From Curtobacterium aurantiacum (GTDB lineage: Bacteria; Actinomycetota; Actinomycetes; Actinomycetales; Microbacteriaceae), in assembly GCF_018598555.1 (NCBI RefSeq), contig NZ_JAHEWN010000019.1, positions 1 to 55,289 of the forward strand: 55,289 nt of DNA. Reading direction: 5' to 3'. A program made the position numbers and the translations under genes. Below are positions 35,061-45,599 of this stretch, one piece after another. The stretch's first letter is position 1; the number at the start of each line of letters is the position of its first letter. The notes below the pieces were generated by a model. The model had not been told where the DNA came from, did no database searches, and saw only the letters and a program-made list of their open reading frames with translations.

Positions 35061-36288
35061 CGGCCGGACCGCGTCGACCCCACGACGGACGAACGGCGCG
35101 ATCGTCGCCGTCAAGAACGTCTTCGTCGCGGAGTCGAGCACCTTCTACACGATCCTCGGCGTCACGCTGTTCCTCGTCGTCTTCGGCGTCGTGATGGTGC
35201 TGTCCTCGTCGAGCGTCGAGGAGTACGCGGCGACCCACGACTTCTTCGGGGCGGCGTCCCGCCAGGGCCTGTACGCCGTGCTCGGCGTGCCGCTCATGCT
35301 CGTCGCCAGCCGGGTCCCGACCCGGATCTGGCGCAAGTGGGCCATGCGGCTGCTCGGCGCTGCGCTCGTGCTGCAGCTGCTCGTGTTCACCCCGCTCGGC
35401 ATCGACATCCAGGGCAACCGGAACTGGATCGAGCTCGGTTCGTTCACCGCGCAGCCGTCCGAGGTCGTGAAGCTCGGCCTGGTGCTCGGCATCGGCGCGA
35501 TCATCTACGTCAAGCGGGACAAGCTCGACGACTGGAAAGAGGTGTTCATCCCGATCGGGATCGCCTCGATGCTGTCGCTCGGGCTCGTCGTCCTCGGTGG
35601 CGACCAGGGCACCGCGATGGTCATGCTCATCCTGGTGTTCGGTGCGCTGTACATCGGCGGTGTCCGCGCCCGGCACCTGCTCGTCGGCCTCGCCGCGTTC
35701 GCCGTGCTGCTGCCGTTCGTGACGATGGCCTCGGCCTCGCGCTCCACCCGCATCAGCGCCTGGTTGTCCGGCTGCACCGACACGAGCCAGTACCAGGACA
35801 TCTGCTGGCAGCCCGTCCACGGCATGTGGGCGCTCGCGTCCGGCGGCGTGTTCGGCGTCGGCCTCGGCAACTCGAAGGCCAAGTGGTCGTGGTTGCCCGA
35901 GGCGGACAACGACTACATCTTCGCCATCATCGGCGAGGAGCTCGGTCTGATCGGCGCCGTCGTCGTGCTCAGCCTGTTCGTGGTGCTCGCCGTCGGCATG
36001 ATCAAGATCATCCGGCAGTCCCGCGACCCGTTCGTGAAGACCGTCACCGGTGGCGTCCTGGCGTGGATCATCGGGCAGGCGCTCATCAACATCGCCGTCG
36101 TCCTGGGCCTGCTGCCGGTGCTCGGCGTCCCACTCCCACTCATCTCGGCCGGTGGTTCGGCCCTCATCATGACCCTGGTGGCGATCGGCGTCGTGCTCTC
36201 CTTCGCCCGTGACCTGCCCGGCAAGAACGACCCCGGCCTGACGAACGCCCCACTCGGCCGGACCTCCACGAACGGATCACTGCGGTGA
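35023..36288 (+). CDS. ftsW: Septal SEDS peptidoglycan polymerase FtsW
   Basis: Polymerises lipid II at the division site as partner of FtsI. The 421 residues form a ~36-residue basic cytosolic tail, then about ten helices. SEDS marks include VMVLSSSSVEEY, GNRNWIELGSFTAQPSEVVKLGLVLG, GDQGTAMVM, DNDYIFAIIGEELGLIGA and LLPVLGVPLPLISAGGSALI. The ATG at 35023 has GGAGGAG about six bases upstream and lies 38 bases inside murD, the longest overlap in the cluster. GTG of murG overlaps its stop by four bases. Confidence 0.96.
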   Translation: MATTPTDLPNSRNGRTASTPRRTNGAIVAVKNVFVAESSTFYTILGVTLFLVVFGVVMVLSSSSVEEYAATHDFFGAASRQGLYAVLGVPLMLVASRVPTRIWRKWAMRLLGAALVLQLLVFTPLGIDIQGNRNWIELGSFTAQPSEVVKLGLVLGIGAIIYVKRDKLDDWKEVFIPIGIASMLSLGLVVLGGDQGTAMVMLILVFGALYIGGVRARHLLVGLAAFAVLLPFVTMASASRSTRISAWLSGCTDTSQYQDICWQPVHGMWALASGGVFGVGLGNSKAKWSWLPEADNDYIFAIIGEELGLIGAVVVLSLFVVLAVGMIKIIRQSRDPFVKTVTGGVLAWIIGQALINIAVVLGLLPVLGVPLPLISAGGSALIMTLVAIGVVLSFARDLPGKNDPGLTNAPLGRTSTNGSLR

Positions 36289-37406
36289 GCAAGTACCTCT
36301 TCGCCGGCGGCGGCACCGCCGGTCACGTCAACCCGCTGCTCGCCGTCGCCGATCGGCTGACCGAGCGCGAGCCCGACGCCGAGGTGCTCGTGCTGGGCAC
36401 CGCCGAGGGCCTGGAGTCCCGCCTCGTCCCGATGCGCGGGTACGAGCTGCTGACGATCCCGCGGCTGCCCTTCCCGCGCAAGCTGAACGGCGCCGCCCTG
36501 CGCTTCCCGCAGCGCTTCGCCGCGGCCGTCAAGCGGACCGAGCAGATCATCCGCGACCACGAGATCGAGGTGGTGCTCGGCGTCGGCGGCTACGCGGCTG
36601 CCCCGGCGTACATCGCCGCGCGCCGCACCGGCACCCCGATCGTCGTGCACGAGCAGAACGCGAAGCCCGGGCTGGCGAACCGCCTCGCAGCGTTCCTCAC
36701 CGAGCACGTCGGGCTGACCTTCTCGAACACGCGTCTGCGTCACGGCCGCGTCGTCGGCATGCCGCTCCGTCGTGAGATCGAGTCGCTCGACCGCCGTGCC
36801 TCCCGGGCCGAGGGCCTTGCCGAGTTCGGGCTCGACCCGGACCGTCCGGTGCTGCTCGTGACCGGCGGGTCCTCCGGAGCCCGGAGCATCAACCGGACCA
36901 TCAACACGTCCGCCGCCACGATCGTGGGTGCCGGCTGGCAGGTGCTGCACGTCGTGGGTGCCGCGTCGGACATCGGTCCGAGCGACCTCGACGGCTACCA
37001 CGTGCTGCCGTACTGCGACCGGATGGACCTGGCGTACGCGGCGAGCGACTTCGTCGTCTCCCGCTCCGGCGCCGGGATGGTGTGCGAACTGACGGCCGTC
37101 GGGCTGCCGAGCGTGCTCGTGCCGTACCCCGTCGGCAACGGCGAGCAGCGCCACAACGCGAAGGACGTCGTCGACGCCGGGGGAGCCGTCCTGGTGGCCG
37201 ACGGGGAATTCGACCAGGACTGGGTGACGTTCCAGCTGCTGACGATCCTGCAGGACCGGTCCCGCATCGCGGACATGACCGTGCGCTCGGGCAGCGTCGG
37301 CCACCGCGACGGCGCCGACCGGATGACCGACCTCGTCCTCGACGCCGCGAAGCCGGCACCCGCGCGGTCCGACCCGGACAGCGCCAGCACCACGGAGGAA
37401 CCATGA
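36285..37406 (+). CDS. murG: UDP-GlcNAc:lipid I N-acetylglucosaminyltransferase
   Basis: Converts lipid I to lipid II at the inner membrane surface. The GT-B fold of 373 residues begins [22 protein letters not shown] with the lipid-binding Gly loop, then [41 protein letters not shown] and, at the UDP-sugar site, [26 protein letters not shown](N)[11 protein letters not shown] (read in parts). GTG 36285 overlaps ftsW by four bases; murC overlaps its end by four bases. Confidence 0.97.
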   Translation: MSKYLFAGGGTAGHVNPLLAVADRLTEREPDAEVLVLGTAEGLESRLVPMRGYELLTIPRLPFPRKLNGAALRFPQRFAAAVKRTEQIIRDHEIEVVLGVGGYAAAPAYIAARRTGTPIVVHEQNAKPGLANRLAAFLTEHVGLTFSNTRLRHGRVVGMPLRREIESLDRRASRAEGLAEFGLDPDRPVLLVTGGSSGARSINRTINTSAATIVGAGWQVLHVVGAASDIGPSDLDGYHVLPYCDRMDLAYAASDFVVSRSGAGMVCELTAVGLPSVLVPYPVGNGEQRHNAKDVVDAGGAVLVADGEFDQDWVTFQLLTILQDRSRIADMTVRSGSVGHRDGADRMTDLVLDAAKPAPARSDPDSASTTEEP

Positions 37407-38824
37407 CCATCAAGCCGGACCTGACCCAGCCGATCCCGGACGACCTCGGCACGGTGCACTTCGTCGGGATCGGCGGCTCCGGCATGAGCGGCATCGCCCG
37501 GATGTTCCTCGCCGCCGGGCACCGCGTCACGGGCAGCGACTCCCGCGAGACCGCGACCACCGAGGCGATGCGTGACCTCGGCGCGACGGTGCGCATCGGG
37601 CACGACGCCGCGAACGTCGGGCAGGCCGACACGATCGTCGTCACCAGCGCCCTCTGGCCGGACAACCCCGAGCTCCTCGAGGCGCAGCGCCGCGGCCTGC
37701 CGGTCCTGCACCGCTCGCAGGCCCTCGCCGCCCTGATCGCCGAGCACCGCCTCGTCGCGGTCGCCGGTGCGCACGGCAAGACCACATCGACCGGGATGAT
37801 CGTCACCGCGATGGTCGAGCTCGGCCTCGACCCGAGCTTCGTCAACGGCGGCGTCATCCAGTCCCTCGGCACCAGCTCGGCCCCGGGGTCGAGCGACCTC
37901 TTCGTGGTCGAGGCCGACGAGTCCGACGGCTCCTTCCTGCTCTACGACGTCGCCGTGGCCCTGGTCACCAACGTCGACGCCGACCACCTGGACCACTACG
38001 GCAGCGAGGAGGCCTTCACCGAGGCCTTCGTCGACTTCGCCGCGAAGGCGAGCGAGCGCGTGGTCATCTCGAGCGACGACGCCGGCGCGAAGACGGTCAC
38101 GGCCGGCATCCGCCAGCGCCCGGGCGCGCCGGAGATCGTGACGTTCGGCGAGGCCGTCGACGCCGACGTCCGCATCGAGTCGATCACCGAGTCCGCCGGC
38201 GTCGAGGTCGACTTCCGCGCCGGTGGCGAGGCGCACCACCTGACCCTGCGCGTGCCCGGACGGCACAACGCGATCAACGCGGTCGGCGCCTTCGCGGTCC
38301 TCACCGGTCTCGGGGTTGCCCCCGCCGACGCGATCCGCGGGCTCGAGGCCTTCGGCGGCACCCAGCGCCGCTTCGAGCTGCACGGTGTCGAGCGCGGGGT
38401 CTCGGTCTACGACGACTACGCACACCACCCGACCGAGGTCGCCGCCGCGCTCAAGGCCGCCCGCAACGTCGTCGGTGACGGCCGCATCATCGCCATCCAC
38501 CAGCCGCACCTGTACTCGCGCACCCGCCTGATGGCCGGCGACTTCGCGAAGGTCTACGAGGAGCTCGCCGACCACACGGTCGTGCTCGACGTGTACGGCG
38601 CCCGTGAAGACCCGGAGCCCGGCGTGACCGGCGCCCTGGTGCAGGAGCGGTTCGCCGACCAGTCGCGGGTGGAGTTCCTCCCGGACTGGGACGAGGCAGC
38701 GGCCCGCGCGGCCGCGGTCGCCCGGGACGGCGACATCATCATGACGCTCAGCTGCGGCGACGTGTACCGGATCATCCCGCAGGTGCTCGGCGCCCTGGGC
38801 ACCGACGGAGCGTCGTCCCGGTGA
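37403..38824 (+). CDS. murC: UDP-MurNAc:amino acid ligase MurC
   Basis: Adds the first residue (L-Ala, or Gly in type B walls) to UDP-MurNAc. The 473 residues show the dinucleotide-like loop [19 protein letters not shown], the ATP loop [38 protein letters not shown] and [22 protein letters not shown] lies directly before ATG 37403, the same site used by sepF. It overlaps murG and ftsQ by four bases each. No ddl gene lies between murC and ftsQ. Confidence 0.97.
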   Translation: MTIKPDLTQPIPDDLGTVHFVGIGGSGMSGIARMFLAAGHRVTGSDSRETATTEAMRDLGATVRIGHDAANVGQADTIVVTSALWPDNPELLEAQRRGLPVLHRSQALAALIAEHRLVAVAGAHGKTTSTGMIVTAMVELGLDPSFVNGGVIQSLGTSSAPGSSDLFVVEADESDGSFLLYDVAVALVTNVDADHLDHYGSEEAFTEAFVDFAAKASERVVISSDDAGAKTVTAGIRQRPGAPEIVTFGEAVDADVRIESITESAGVEVDFRAGGEAHHLTLRVPGRHNAINAVGAFAVLTGLGVAPADAIRGLEAFGGTQRRFELHGVERGVSVYDDYAHHPTEVAAALKAARNVVGDGRIIAIHQPHLYSRTRLMAGDFAKVYEELADHTVVLDVYGAREDPEPGVTGALVQERFADQSRVEFLPDWDEAAARAAAVARDGDIIMTLSCGDVYRIIPQVLGALGTDGASSR

Positions 38825-40095
38825 AGCGCCCGGAGGGGTTCGACGAGGGGGACGCCCGCAGGGACGTCCCGGCCGAGGGTGCCGAAGCGCCCCGGCAGCG
38901 TCGTGGTCCCTCGAAGCCGCGGCTGCCGTTCCGCGGACGGGTCGCGGACGACCGGGAGGCCCGTCCCGCGTCCGCCCCGGAGGCTCCGCTCGACGAGACG
39001 GTCGAGCCCACCCCCGCCGACCAGCCGGACCCCGACACCTCCGGTTCGCACCGTGACCGCGTCGGCGCCCTCGCCGGTGCGGCCGGCCGTCGGTTCGGTG
39101 CCGGGCTCGGCGTCGTCGCCGACCGGCTCCGCGAGTACACGCCGAACGAGGACCACCGGGACCCGGAGGCCGACCGACGCGACGCGGAACGACGCGCCGC
39201 CACGAGCGGTGGAGCCGACCACGACGCGACGGTGACCGACGTGCTCGACGCGGGTGGGGCCTCCCGGCCGGACCCCCACGCGGAAGCGCCCATCGGCGCC
39301 CGGGTGCGGGCGGCGGAAACCGCGCGCGAGGCGCGGATCGCGAAGCGCCGACGCCGGTTGCTCGAGCGCGCCGAGGTCCGCCGCTTCACGCGGCGCAGTC
39401 GGCACCGGCGTGCGGCCTGGACCACGGCGGCGAGCGTCGTCCTGGTGCTCGGGGTCTCGATCCTCGTCGCGGTGTTCTCACCGCTGATGGCGCTCCGCAC
39501 GATCGAGGTGAAGGGCACGAACCGCGTCGACGAGGCGGCCCTGCGGCAGGCCCTGTCCGACCAGATCGGCACTCCGCTCGCGCGGCTCGACTTCGACGCG
39601 ATCAAGCGTGACGTCGCCGGGTTCCCGCTCATCGAGAGCTACGTGACCGAAGAGGCGCCGCCGCACACGCTGGTCCTCACCGTGACCGAGCGCACGCCGG
39701 TCGTCGCGGTGCGCTCCGGCAGCACGTTCGACCTGGTCGACCCGGCCGGCATCGTCGTGCAGTCGTCGCCGAAGCGGCCCGCCTCGATGCCGCTCGCCGA
39801 CATCGGCCGTGCGCGCCTGGGGTCCTCGAGCTTCCGCACCATGACCGAGGTCGTGCTGGCGCTGCCGTCGACCGTGCGGTCCCAGGTGACGCGGGTCGCG
39901 GGTTCGACGGCGGACGACGTGACCCTGACCCTGAAGGACGGTTCGACCGTCGTGTGGGGGAACCCGGACGAGTCCGACGCGAAGGCCGCGCTGCTCGCGG
40001 CGCTGGTCAAGGACCACCGGGCGCGGAACCCCGGCGTCGTGGTCGAGTACGACGTCTCGTCGCCGGACAACGGCGTGATCCGCGCGAAGGACTGA
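38821..40095 (+). CDS. ftsQ: Division protein FtsQ with long disordered N-terminus
   Basis: A bitopic divisome scaffold that joins FtsL/FtsB and FtsW-FtsI. The 424 residues contain one membrane helix at about 199-222 ([21 protein letters not shown] read in part), a POTRA domain ([29 protein letters not shown]...[29 protein letters not shown] in parts) and a beta domain. The ~198-residue cytosolic part is unusually long; it is charged, Pro/Asp/Arg-rich and probably disordered, with a basic Arg cluster next to the membrane. GTG 38821 overlaps murC by four bases. Confidence 0.93.
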   Translation: MKRPEGFDEGDARRDVPAEGAEAPRQRRGPSKPRLPFRGRVADDREARPASAPEAPLDETVEPTPADQPDPDTSGSHRDRVGALAGAAGRRFGAGLGVVADRLREYTPNEDHRDPEADRRDAERRAATSGGADHDATVTDVLDAGGASRPDPHAEAPIGARVRAAETAREARIAKRRRRLLERAEVRRFTRRSRHRRAAWTTAASVVLVLGVSILVAVFSPLMALRTIEVKGTNRVDEAALRQALSDQIGTPLARLDFDAIKRDVAGFPLIESYVTEEAPPHTLVLTVTERTPVVAVRSGSTFDLVDPAGIVVQSSPKRPASMPLADIGRARLGSSSFRTMTEVVLALPSTVRSQVTRVAGSTADDVTLTLKDGSTVVWGNPDESDAKAALLAALVKDHRARNPGVVVEYDVSSPDNGVIRAKD

Positions 40096-40155
40096 CGCGT
40101 GTCCGCGGCGGAGATCGAATTGCGCCACCTGATCGGCGACACGCGGCGTGGCGGG

Positions 40156-40185
40156 GCGACACTGCGCCGAACGCACCCGTAGCGT
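40156..40185 (+). promoter_or_regulatory. Candidate ftsZ promoter
   Basis: GCGACA (40156-40161) and TAGCGT (40180-40185), spaced 18 bases apart, lie in the 169-base ftsQ-ftsZ gap, the longest gap between mur/fts genes here. The leader would be about 75 bases. A separate ftsZ promoter is expected from other actinobacteria. Confidence 0.4.
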
Positions 40186-40264
40186 CGGAGCCAGCACCAC
40201 ATCTACCAGCATTGCCCCTGAACTTCAAGTAGAGGTTGAGGGTTCTACCGGAGGCCTGACTGAC

Positions 40265-41425
40265 GTGACCACGAACCACAACTACCTCGCCGTCATCAAG
40301 GTCGTCGGTGTCGGCGGCGGCGGCGTCAACGCCGTCAACCGCATGATCGAGCTCGGTCTCCGTGGGGTCGAGTTCATCGCGATCAACACCGACGCCCAGG
40401 CGCTGCTGCTCAGCGACGCCGACGTCAAGCTCGATGTCGGCCGCGAGATCACCCGTGGCCTCGGTGCCGGCGCGGACCCCGAGGTCGGCCGTCGTGCCGC
40501 CGAGGACCACGCCGAGGAGATCGAAGAGGCACTGGCCGGCGCCGACATGGTGTTCGTCACCGCTGGTGAGGGCGGTGGCACCGGCACCGGCGGCGCACCG
40601 GTCGTCGCGCGCATCGCGAAGTCCATCGGCGCACTGACCATCGGCGTCGTCACGAAGCCCTTCAGCTTCGAGGGCAAGCGTCGCCAGTCCCAGGCCGAGA
40701 ACGGCGTCGCGGGCCTCAAGGACGAGGTCGACACGCTCATCGTCGTCCCGAACGACCGCCTGCTCGAGATCAGCGACCGCGGCATCTCCATGGTCGAGGC
40801 CTTCGCCACGGCCGACCAGGTGCTCCTGGCCGGTGTGCAGGGCATCACCGACCTGATCACGACCCCGGGCCTGATCAACCTCGACTTCGCCGACGTGAAG
40901 AGCGTCATGCAGGGTGCCGGTTCCGCACTCATGGGCATCGGCTCGTCCCGCGGAGCCGACCGTGCGATCAAGGCGGCCGAGCTGGCCGTCGCGTCGCCGC
41001 TGCTCGAGGCCTCGATCGACGGTGCGCACGGCGTGCTGCTGTCGATCCAGGGTGGCTCGAACCTCGGCATCTTCGAGATCAACGACGCCGCGCGTCTGGT
41101 GCAGGAAGCCGTGCACCCCGAGGCGAACATCATCTTCGGCGCGGTCATCGACGACACCCTGGGCGACGAGGTCCGCGTGACCGTCATCGCCGCGGGCTTC
41201 GACGGCGGCGAGCCGGCGCAGCAGCAGAAGGAACGTCGCTCGAGCTACGTCGACCCGGAGTCGAGCGCCGCGGCACCCGTCGCCGCCTCGACCGGCGCGA
41301 TCGAGGACTCCACCACGTCGAGCCCGTCCTGGGCCTCGCAGGAGCACCAGCCGCCGGTGCAGCGCGCCGCTGACCCGGCGTTCGACGACGACGACGAGCT
41401 CGACGTCCCCGACTTCCTGAAGTAA
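40265..41425 (+). CDS. ftsZ: Tubulin-like division protein FtsZ
   Basis: GTPase that forms the cytokinetic ring. The 386 residues start [26 protein letters not shown] (read in parts), with the tubulin signature [14 protein letters not shown] and the T7 loop [12 protein letters not shown] variable linker (about 315-370) leads to the C-terminal peptide [13 protein letters not shown], the binding site for SepF and FtsW. GTG 40265 matches the mycobacterial start by alignment; GGAGG is ten bases upstream, slightly far. It is downstream of its own gap, so partly independent of the mur genes. Confidence 0.98.
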   Translation: MTTNHNYLAVIKVVGVGGGGVNAVNRMIELGLRGVEFIAINTDAQALLLSDADVKLDVGREITRGLGAGADPEVGRRAAEDHAEEIEEALAGADMVFVTAGEGGGTGTGGAPVVARIAKSIGALTIGVVTKPFSFEGKRRQSQAENGVAGLKDEVDTLIVVPNDRLLEISDRGISMVEAFATADQVLLAGVQGITDLITTPGLINLDFADVKSVMQGAGSALMGIGSSRGADRAIKAAELAVASPLLEASIDGAHGVLLSIQGGSNLGIFEINDAARLVQEAVHPEANIIFGAVIDDTLGDEVRVTVIAAGFDGGEPAQQQKERRSSYVDPESSAAAPVAASTGAIEDSTTSSPSWASQEHQPPVQRAADPAFDDDDELDVPDFLK

Positions 41426-41432
41426 CCCACCC

Positions 41433-42155
41433 TTGGTAGCCGACACGCGCCTCCAGGCCTCGTCTCACGACGACGGACTGGAGGCGCGCGTCGCGTCCGT
41501 CCGGAGCGGCATCGCCGACGCGGCGCGCGCTGCAGGGCGTTCACCCGACGAGCTCACGCTCGTCGTCGTCACGAAGTACCACCCGGCGTCGCTCGTGCGC
41601 GAGCTCGCCGCACTCGGCGTGACGGACGTGGGGGAGAACCGCCACCAGGAGGCGCAGGCGAAGGCCGCCGAACTGGCGGACCTCGGCCTGACCTGGCACT
41701 TCGTCGGGCAGCTGCAGTCGAAGAAGGCCCGGCAGGCCCGTCGGTACGCCCACGTCGTGCAGTCGCTCGACCGGACCTCCGTGGTGGATGCCTTCGCGCC
41801 GACCGAGGCCGAGCCGGAGCCGCCGGTCATCGACGGGTTCGTGCAGGTGAACCTGACCGACGACCCCGGACGCGGCGGTGTACAGCCCGACGACGTCGAG
41901 GGGATGGCCGTGCGTGTGCTCGAGACCGGCACCGTCCGGCTGCGGGGTGTGATGGCCGTCGCACCCCTCGACGAGGAGCCCCGAGCCGCCTTCGCCCGAC
42001 TCCGCTCGATCTCCGAACGGGTCGTGGCGCTCGAGCCCGGTGCCACCGACATCTCCGCCGGCATGAGCGGGGACTACGCCGAGGCGATCCTCGAGGGCGC
42101 GACACACCTGCGGATCGGCACCGCAATCACGGGAAACCGGCCGCTCGCACCCTAG
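41433..42155 (+). CDS. YggS/PLPBP pyridoxal phosphate homeostasis protein
   Basis: A fold-type III PLP-binding protein without known enzyme activity that keeps PLP and amino acid pools balanced. The 240 residues contain [17 protein letters not shown] with the PLP Lys, [29 protein letters not shown] and the C-terminal [28 protein letters not shown] strings. TTG 41433 is the only start in frame and has no clear ribosome site, so coupling to ftsZ (8-base gap) is likely. An 11-bp hairpin lies in its first 20 codons. The YfiH/PgeF gene that often sits between ftsZ and yggS is absent. Confidence 0.93.
   Translation: MVADTRLQASSHDDGLEARVASVRSGIADAARAAGRSPDELTLVVVTKYHPASLVRELAALGVTDVGENRHQEAQAKAAELADLGLTWHFVGQLQSKKARQARRYAHVVQSLDRTSVVDAFAPTEAEPEPPVIDGFVQVNLTDDPGRGGVQPDDVEGMAVRVLETGTVRLRGVMAVAPLDEEPRAAFARLRSISERVVALEPGATDISAGMSGDYAEAILEGATHLRIGTAITGNRPLAP
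41446..41488 (+). other. Hairpin in the first codons of yggS
   Basis: CGCGCCTCCAG (41446-41456) pairs exactly with CTGGAGGCGCG (41478-41488) around a 21-base loop. It lies just after the ftsZ stop, inside the yggS coding region, and could reduce read-through or translation. Confidence 0.5.
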
Positions 42156-42196
42156 CCTCGTTGCAGGGCACCACGAGCACGAACCCCGGAGGAACC

Positions 42197-42778
42197 ATGG
42201 CCAACCCGCTGAAGAAGACGATGGTCTACCTCGGCCTCGCCGACGAGGAACTCGACTACGAGGACGAGCAGCAGGCCGAGCCCGCGCGCCAGCAGGCAGC
42301 CCCTGCTCGCCAGGCCGCAGCGGCTGCTCCGGCACCTGCGGAACCGCAGGAGGCTCCCGCGGCAGCAGCCCCGGCGGCCGCTCCCGCGGCGGCTCCGGCC
42401 CCCACCAAGACGCACACCCACCAGCGCGGCGCCCAGGTCACTCCGCTCCGCCGCTCGCACACGACCGCACAGAAGGCGACCCCGGTCCAGGAAATGAACG
42501 AGATCCTCACCGTCCACCCGCGCGAGTACAAGGACGCCCAGTCCATCGCCGAGAGCTTCCGCGACGGGATCCCCGTCATCATCAACCTCTCGCAGATGAC
42601 CGAGGGCGACGCCCGCCGCATGATCGACTTCGCCTCGGGGCTGTCGCTCGGCCTCTACGGCAAGATCGAGCGCGTCACGAACAAGGTCTTCCTCCTGTCG
42701 CCGGCGCACGTCGCAGTGAGTGGTGAGCCCGCTGAGGTAGAGTCCGACATCGAGGCGAACTTCTTCGCCCAGTCCTGA
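42197..42778 (+). CDS. sepF: Division protein SepF
   Basis: Tethers FtsZ to the membrane. The 193 residues start with an amphipathic membrane-binding helix ([16 protein letters not shown]), then an acidic/Gln/Ala/Pro linker (about 20-80) and the conserved core ([67 protein letters not shown] in parts). FtsA is absent, so SepF is the likely main FtsZ anchor, as in mycobacteria. ATG 42197 follows CGGAGGAA by two bases. A TAGCCT -10 box lies at 42153-42158. Confidence 0.95.
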   Translation: MANPLKKTMVYLGLADEELDYEDEQQAEPARQQAAPARQAAAAAPAPAEPQEAPAAAAPAAAPAAAPAPTKTHTHQRGAQVTPLRRSHTTAQKATPVQEMNEILTVHPREYKDAQSIAESFRDGIPVIINLSQMTEGDARRMIDFASGLSLGLYGKIERVTNKVFLLSPAHVAVSGEPAEVESDIEANFFAQS

Positions 42779-42848
42779 GCCGTACCGGCCCACCCGCCCG
42801 TGAGGGCCGTCGCAGCACGGCCTTCGCCCGAGACGAGCGAGCCCCATC

Positions 42849-43136
42849 GTGTCCGCGATCTTCACGATCCTGTACTTCCTCCTCCTGCTCTACTTCTTCA
42901 CGATGTGGGGGCGGTTCGCCCTCGACCTCGTGCAGAGCTTCAACCGGTCCTGGCGACCGCGCGGGGGGATGCTCGTGGTGTCCGAGTTCGTCTACACGGT
43001 CACCGATCCGCCCATCCGCGCGGTCCGACGGGTCCTCCCGCCGCTCCGTCTGGGCCCGGTGGCGCTCGACTTCGGCTGGACGATCGTGATGCTCGTGGTC
43101 ATCATCGCGATGTCGATCGTCCGGACCATCAGCTAG
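42849..43136 (+). CDS. yggT: YggT-family small membrane protein
   Basis: A 95-residue protein with two membrane helices (about 4-21 and 74-93) around a short loop bearing the family string DPPIRAVRRVLPPLRLGPVALDFG. Family members often lie between sepF and divIVA and have been linked to osmotic tolerance and division, without a fixed mechanism. GTG 42849 has a weak GAGCGAG site about ten bases upstream. Confidence 0.9.
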   Translation: MSAIFTILYFLLLLYFFTMWGRFALDLVQSFNRSWRPRGGMLVVSEFVYTVTDPPIRAVRRVLPPLRLGPVALDFGWTIVMLVVIIAMSIVRTIS

Positions 43137-43318
43137 TCGCGGCCATCCGCGACGCGCCACGCCAGGGGCGTGGTCACGGTTCCGCCCCATCGTCGGTGTA
43201 CGGTGGTCGGGATCGATGCTCGCTCCGGCGGCGCATCCGCACCGCACGGCTCGACTGGTAGATTCGGTCGCACCGCACGCGGTTCCACACGTTCAGCAGT
43301 TCTATTGAGGTGACGGCA

Positions 43319-43999
43319 ATGGCTTTGACGCCGGAAGACGTAGTCAACAAGCGGTTCCAGCCGACGAAGTTCCGCGAGGGCTACGACCAGGACGAGGTCG
43401 ACGACTTCCTCGACGAGGTCGTGGTCGAGCTCCGTCGCCTGACCGCGGAGAACGACGAGCTCCGCCAGCGCCTGCAGGCGGCCGAGTCGGCCCCGCAGTC
43501 GGCGCAGGCCGAGCAGCCCGCTCCGGCGGCCGAGCCGGAGCCCACGCCGGCCCCGGTCGAGGCAGCACCGGAGCCCGCTCCGGTCGCCGCCGCGGCACCG
43601 GCCACGACGGTCCCCGCCGACGAGGACACCGAGGGCACCACGAACCTCCTGACCCTGGCGCGTCGTCTCCACGAGGAGCACGTCCGCGAGGGCATCGAGA
43701 AGCGCGACGCGCTCATCGCCGAGGGCACCGCCCAGGCGGCTCGCCTGGTCTCCGAGACCGAGGCGAAGCAGCGCCAGATCATCGCCGACACCGAGAACAC
43801 GAACCGTCAGCGTGTCGCGGTGCTCGAGCAGGAGCAGCGCCAGCTCGAGGGCAAGATCGACGAGCTCCGGACCTTCGAGCGCGACTACCGTGCGCAGCTC
43901 AAGAGCTACATCCAGGGGCAGCTCTCCGAGCTCGACTCCTCGGGCGAGCAGTCCGGTCTCACCCCGGCGCCGGCTTCGGCGCAGGGCTTCGGCAACTGA
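43319..43999 (+). CDS. divIVA: DivIVA/Wag31 polar growth scaffold
   Basis: A coiled-coil protein that marks cell poles and septa and organises tip growth. The 226 residues begin with the lipid-binding and crossed-loop part ALTPEDVVNKRFQPTKFREGYDQDEVDDFLDEVVVELRRL (in parts). A coiled coil runs to about 60; an Ala/Pro/Glu linker (about 60-105) precedes a second long coiled coil (about 110-205). Mycobacterial Wag31 is a PknA/B substrate; the equivalent linker Thr residues exist here but no site is certain. ATG 43319 follows GAGGTGA by five to six bases. A TAGATT -10 box lies at 43259-43264. Confidence 0.96.
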   Translation: MALTPEDVVNKRFQPTKFREGYDQDEVDDFLDEVVVELRRLTAENDELRQRLQAAESAPQSAQAEQPAPAAEPEPTPAPVEAAPEPAPVAAAAPATTVPADEDTEGTTNLLTLARRLHEEHVREGIEKRDALIAEGTAQAARLVSETEAKQRQIIADTENTNRQRVAVLEQEQRQLEGKIDELRTFERDYRAQLKSYIQGQLSELDSSGEQSGLTPAPASAQGFGN

Positions 44000-44001
44000 C
44001 G

Positions 44002-44670
44002 TTGTCGCGACCAGCATCACGAGCGAAGGTCAGTGTCCGCGCGATCGCGGCACTGGCCTTCGCCGCTGTCGTGGTGGTGGCGTTCGACCAGGTCGCCAAG
44101 ACTCTGGTCGTCGCGAACCTGCCGTACGGCACCCCCGTCCCGGTCCTCGGCGGGGCGTTGCAGTTCCTGTACGTCCGGAACCCGGGGGCCGCGTTCTCGT
44201 TCGCGGTGAACATGACCTGGGTGTTCTCGGTCATCTCGGCTGCGGTCGTCGTCGCGATCATCGTGTACTCGCGTCGCATCCGGTCGATGTGGTGGGCGAT
44301 CGTACTCGGCATGCTGCTCGGCGGCGCGCTCGGCAACCTGCTCGACCGGCTCTTCCGTGAGCCGGGCTTCGGCCGTGGCCACGTCGTGGACTTCATCTCG
44401 ACGCCGTGGATGATGCCGGCGATCTACAACGTCGCCGACTCCTTCATCTGCATCAGCATGGTGGTCTTCGTGCTGCTGGTGATCCTCGGCGTGAACCTCG
44501 ACGGCACCCGCACGCTCTCGGCCAAGCGCCAGGCGCAGCTCGACGCGGCGGAGCCGCTCGACGGTGGGGCCGCGTTCTCGTCGACTGATGCGGCTCTCGA
44601 CGAGCCGACCCGCGCCTCCAGGCTGGACGACCGCGACCGTCGCGACACGCTGGGCCACGACGCCACGTGA
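44002..44670 (+). CDS. lspA: Lipoprotein signal peptidase II
   Basis: Cleaves signal peptides of prolipoproteins after lipid attachment. The 222 residues include four helices; catalytic Asp residues lie in [11 protein letters not shown]...GHVVDF and YNVADSFI, and the NPGAAFSF string is present. The last ~50 residues are a hydrophilic Asp/Arg/Ala-rich cytosolic tail, longer than in most LspA. TTG 44002 is two bases after the divIVA stop with no good ribosome site, suggesting coupling. It overlaps the next gene by four bases. Confidence 0.95.
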   Translation: MSRPASRAKVSVRAIAALAFAAVVVVAFDQVAKTLVVANLPYGTPVPVLGGALQFLYVRNPGAAFSFAVNMTWVFSVISAAVVVAIIVYSRRIRSMWWAIVLGMLLGGALGNLLDRLFREPGFGRGHVVDFISTPWMMPAIYNVADSFICISMVVFVLLVILGVNLDGTRTLSAKRQAQLDAAEPLDGGAAFSSTDAALDEPTRASRLDDRDRRDTLGHDAT

Positions 44671-45596
44671 GCGAATCGCGTTCTCTTCCCGTGCCCGACG
44701 GGCTCGCCGGTGAGCGCGTCGACGCCGCCATCGCGAAGCTCCTCGGGTTCAGCCGGTCGTTCGCGGCCGACGTCGTCGCCGTAGGTGGTGTCCGCGTCGA
44801 CGGTGTGCCCGTCGAGAAGTCCGACCGGCTGCACGCCGATTCCTGGCTCGAGGTCGAGTGGACGCCCAAGGAGCCGCCGCGCATCGTGCCGGCATCCGTT
44901 CCCGGCATGACGATCGTGCACGACGACGAGGACATCGTCGTGGTGGACAAGCCCGTCGGAGTCGCTGCGCACCCCTCGCCGGGGTGGGACGGCCCGACCG
45001 TGCCCGGGGGCCTCGCCGCCGCCGGCTTCACCATCGCGACCTCCGGCGCCGCTGAACGCGCCGGGATCGTGCACCGCCTCGACGTCGGCACGTCGGGCCT
45101 GATGGTCGTCGCGAAGACCGAGTTGGCGTACACGCACCTCAAGCGGGCGTTCAAGGAGCGCACGGTCGAGAAGGTCTACCACGCGCTCGCGCAGGGCCAC
45201 CCGGACCCGACCTCGGGCACGATCGACGCGCCGATCGGCCGGCACCCGTCGAGCGACTGGAAGTTCGCGGTCACCTCGGAGGGCAAGCCGAGCGTCACCC
45301 ACTACGAGACGCTCGAGGCCTTCCGCTCCGCGACCCTGCTCGAGGTGCACCTGGAGACCGGGCGCACCCACCAGATCCGCGTACACATGGCGGCGACACG
45401 CCACCCGCTCGTCGGGGACACGATGTACGGCGCCGACCCGGTGCTCGCGGCCGAACTCGGGCTGACACGCCAGTGGCTCGACGCCGTCCGGCTGGGCTTC
45501 GCCCATCCGCGGACGGGGGAGCGGGTGTCGTTCGAGGCGCAGTACCCCGCCGACCTGCAGGCCGCGCTCGTGCAGATCCGGAGCGCGTCCGTCTGA
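44667..45596 (+). CDS. rluD: RluA-family 23S rRNA pseudouridine synthase (RluD-like)
   Basis: Isomerises uridines in large-subunit rRNA. The 309 residues contain an N-terminal S4 RNA-binding domain ([23 protein letters not shown]) and the catalytic core with Asp in [18 protein letters not shown], plus [12 protein letters not shown] and [13 protein letters not shown] 44667 overlaps the lspA stop by four bases, the usual lspA-rluD pairing. Exact target positions are not shown by sequence. It is followed by the repeat region at 45.6 kb. Confidence 0.94.
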   Translation: MSESRSLPVPDGLAGERVDAAIAKLLGFSRSFAADVVAVGGVRVDGVPVEKSDRLHADSWLEVEWTPKEPPRIVPASVPGMTIVHDDEDIVVVDKPVGVAAHPSPGWDGPTVPGGLAAAGFTIATSGAAERAGIVHRLDVGTSGLMVVAKTELAYTHLKRAFKERTVEKVYHALAQGHPDPTSGTIDAPIGRHPSSDWKFAVTSEGKPSVTHYETLEAFRSATLLEVHLETGRTHQIRVHMAATRHPLVGDTMYGADPVLAAELGLTRQWLDAVRLGFAHPRTGERVSFEAQYPADLQAALVQIRSASV

Positions 45597-45599
45597 CGC

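Noticed and set aside
40096..40264. Small RNA or riboswitch before ftsZ
   Set aside because: Only weak, short pairing was found; a plain promoter region explains the gap.
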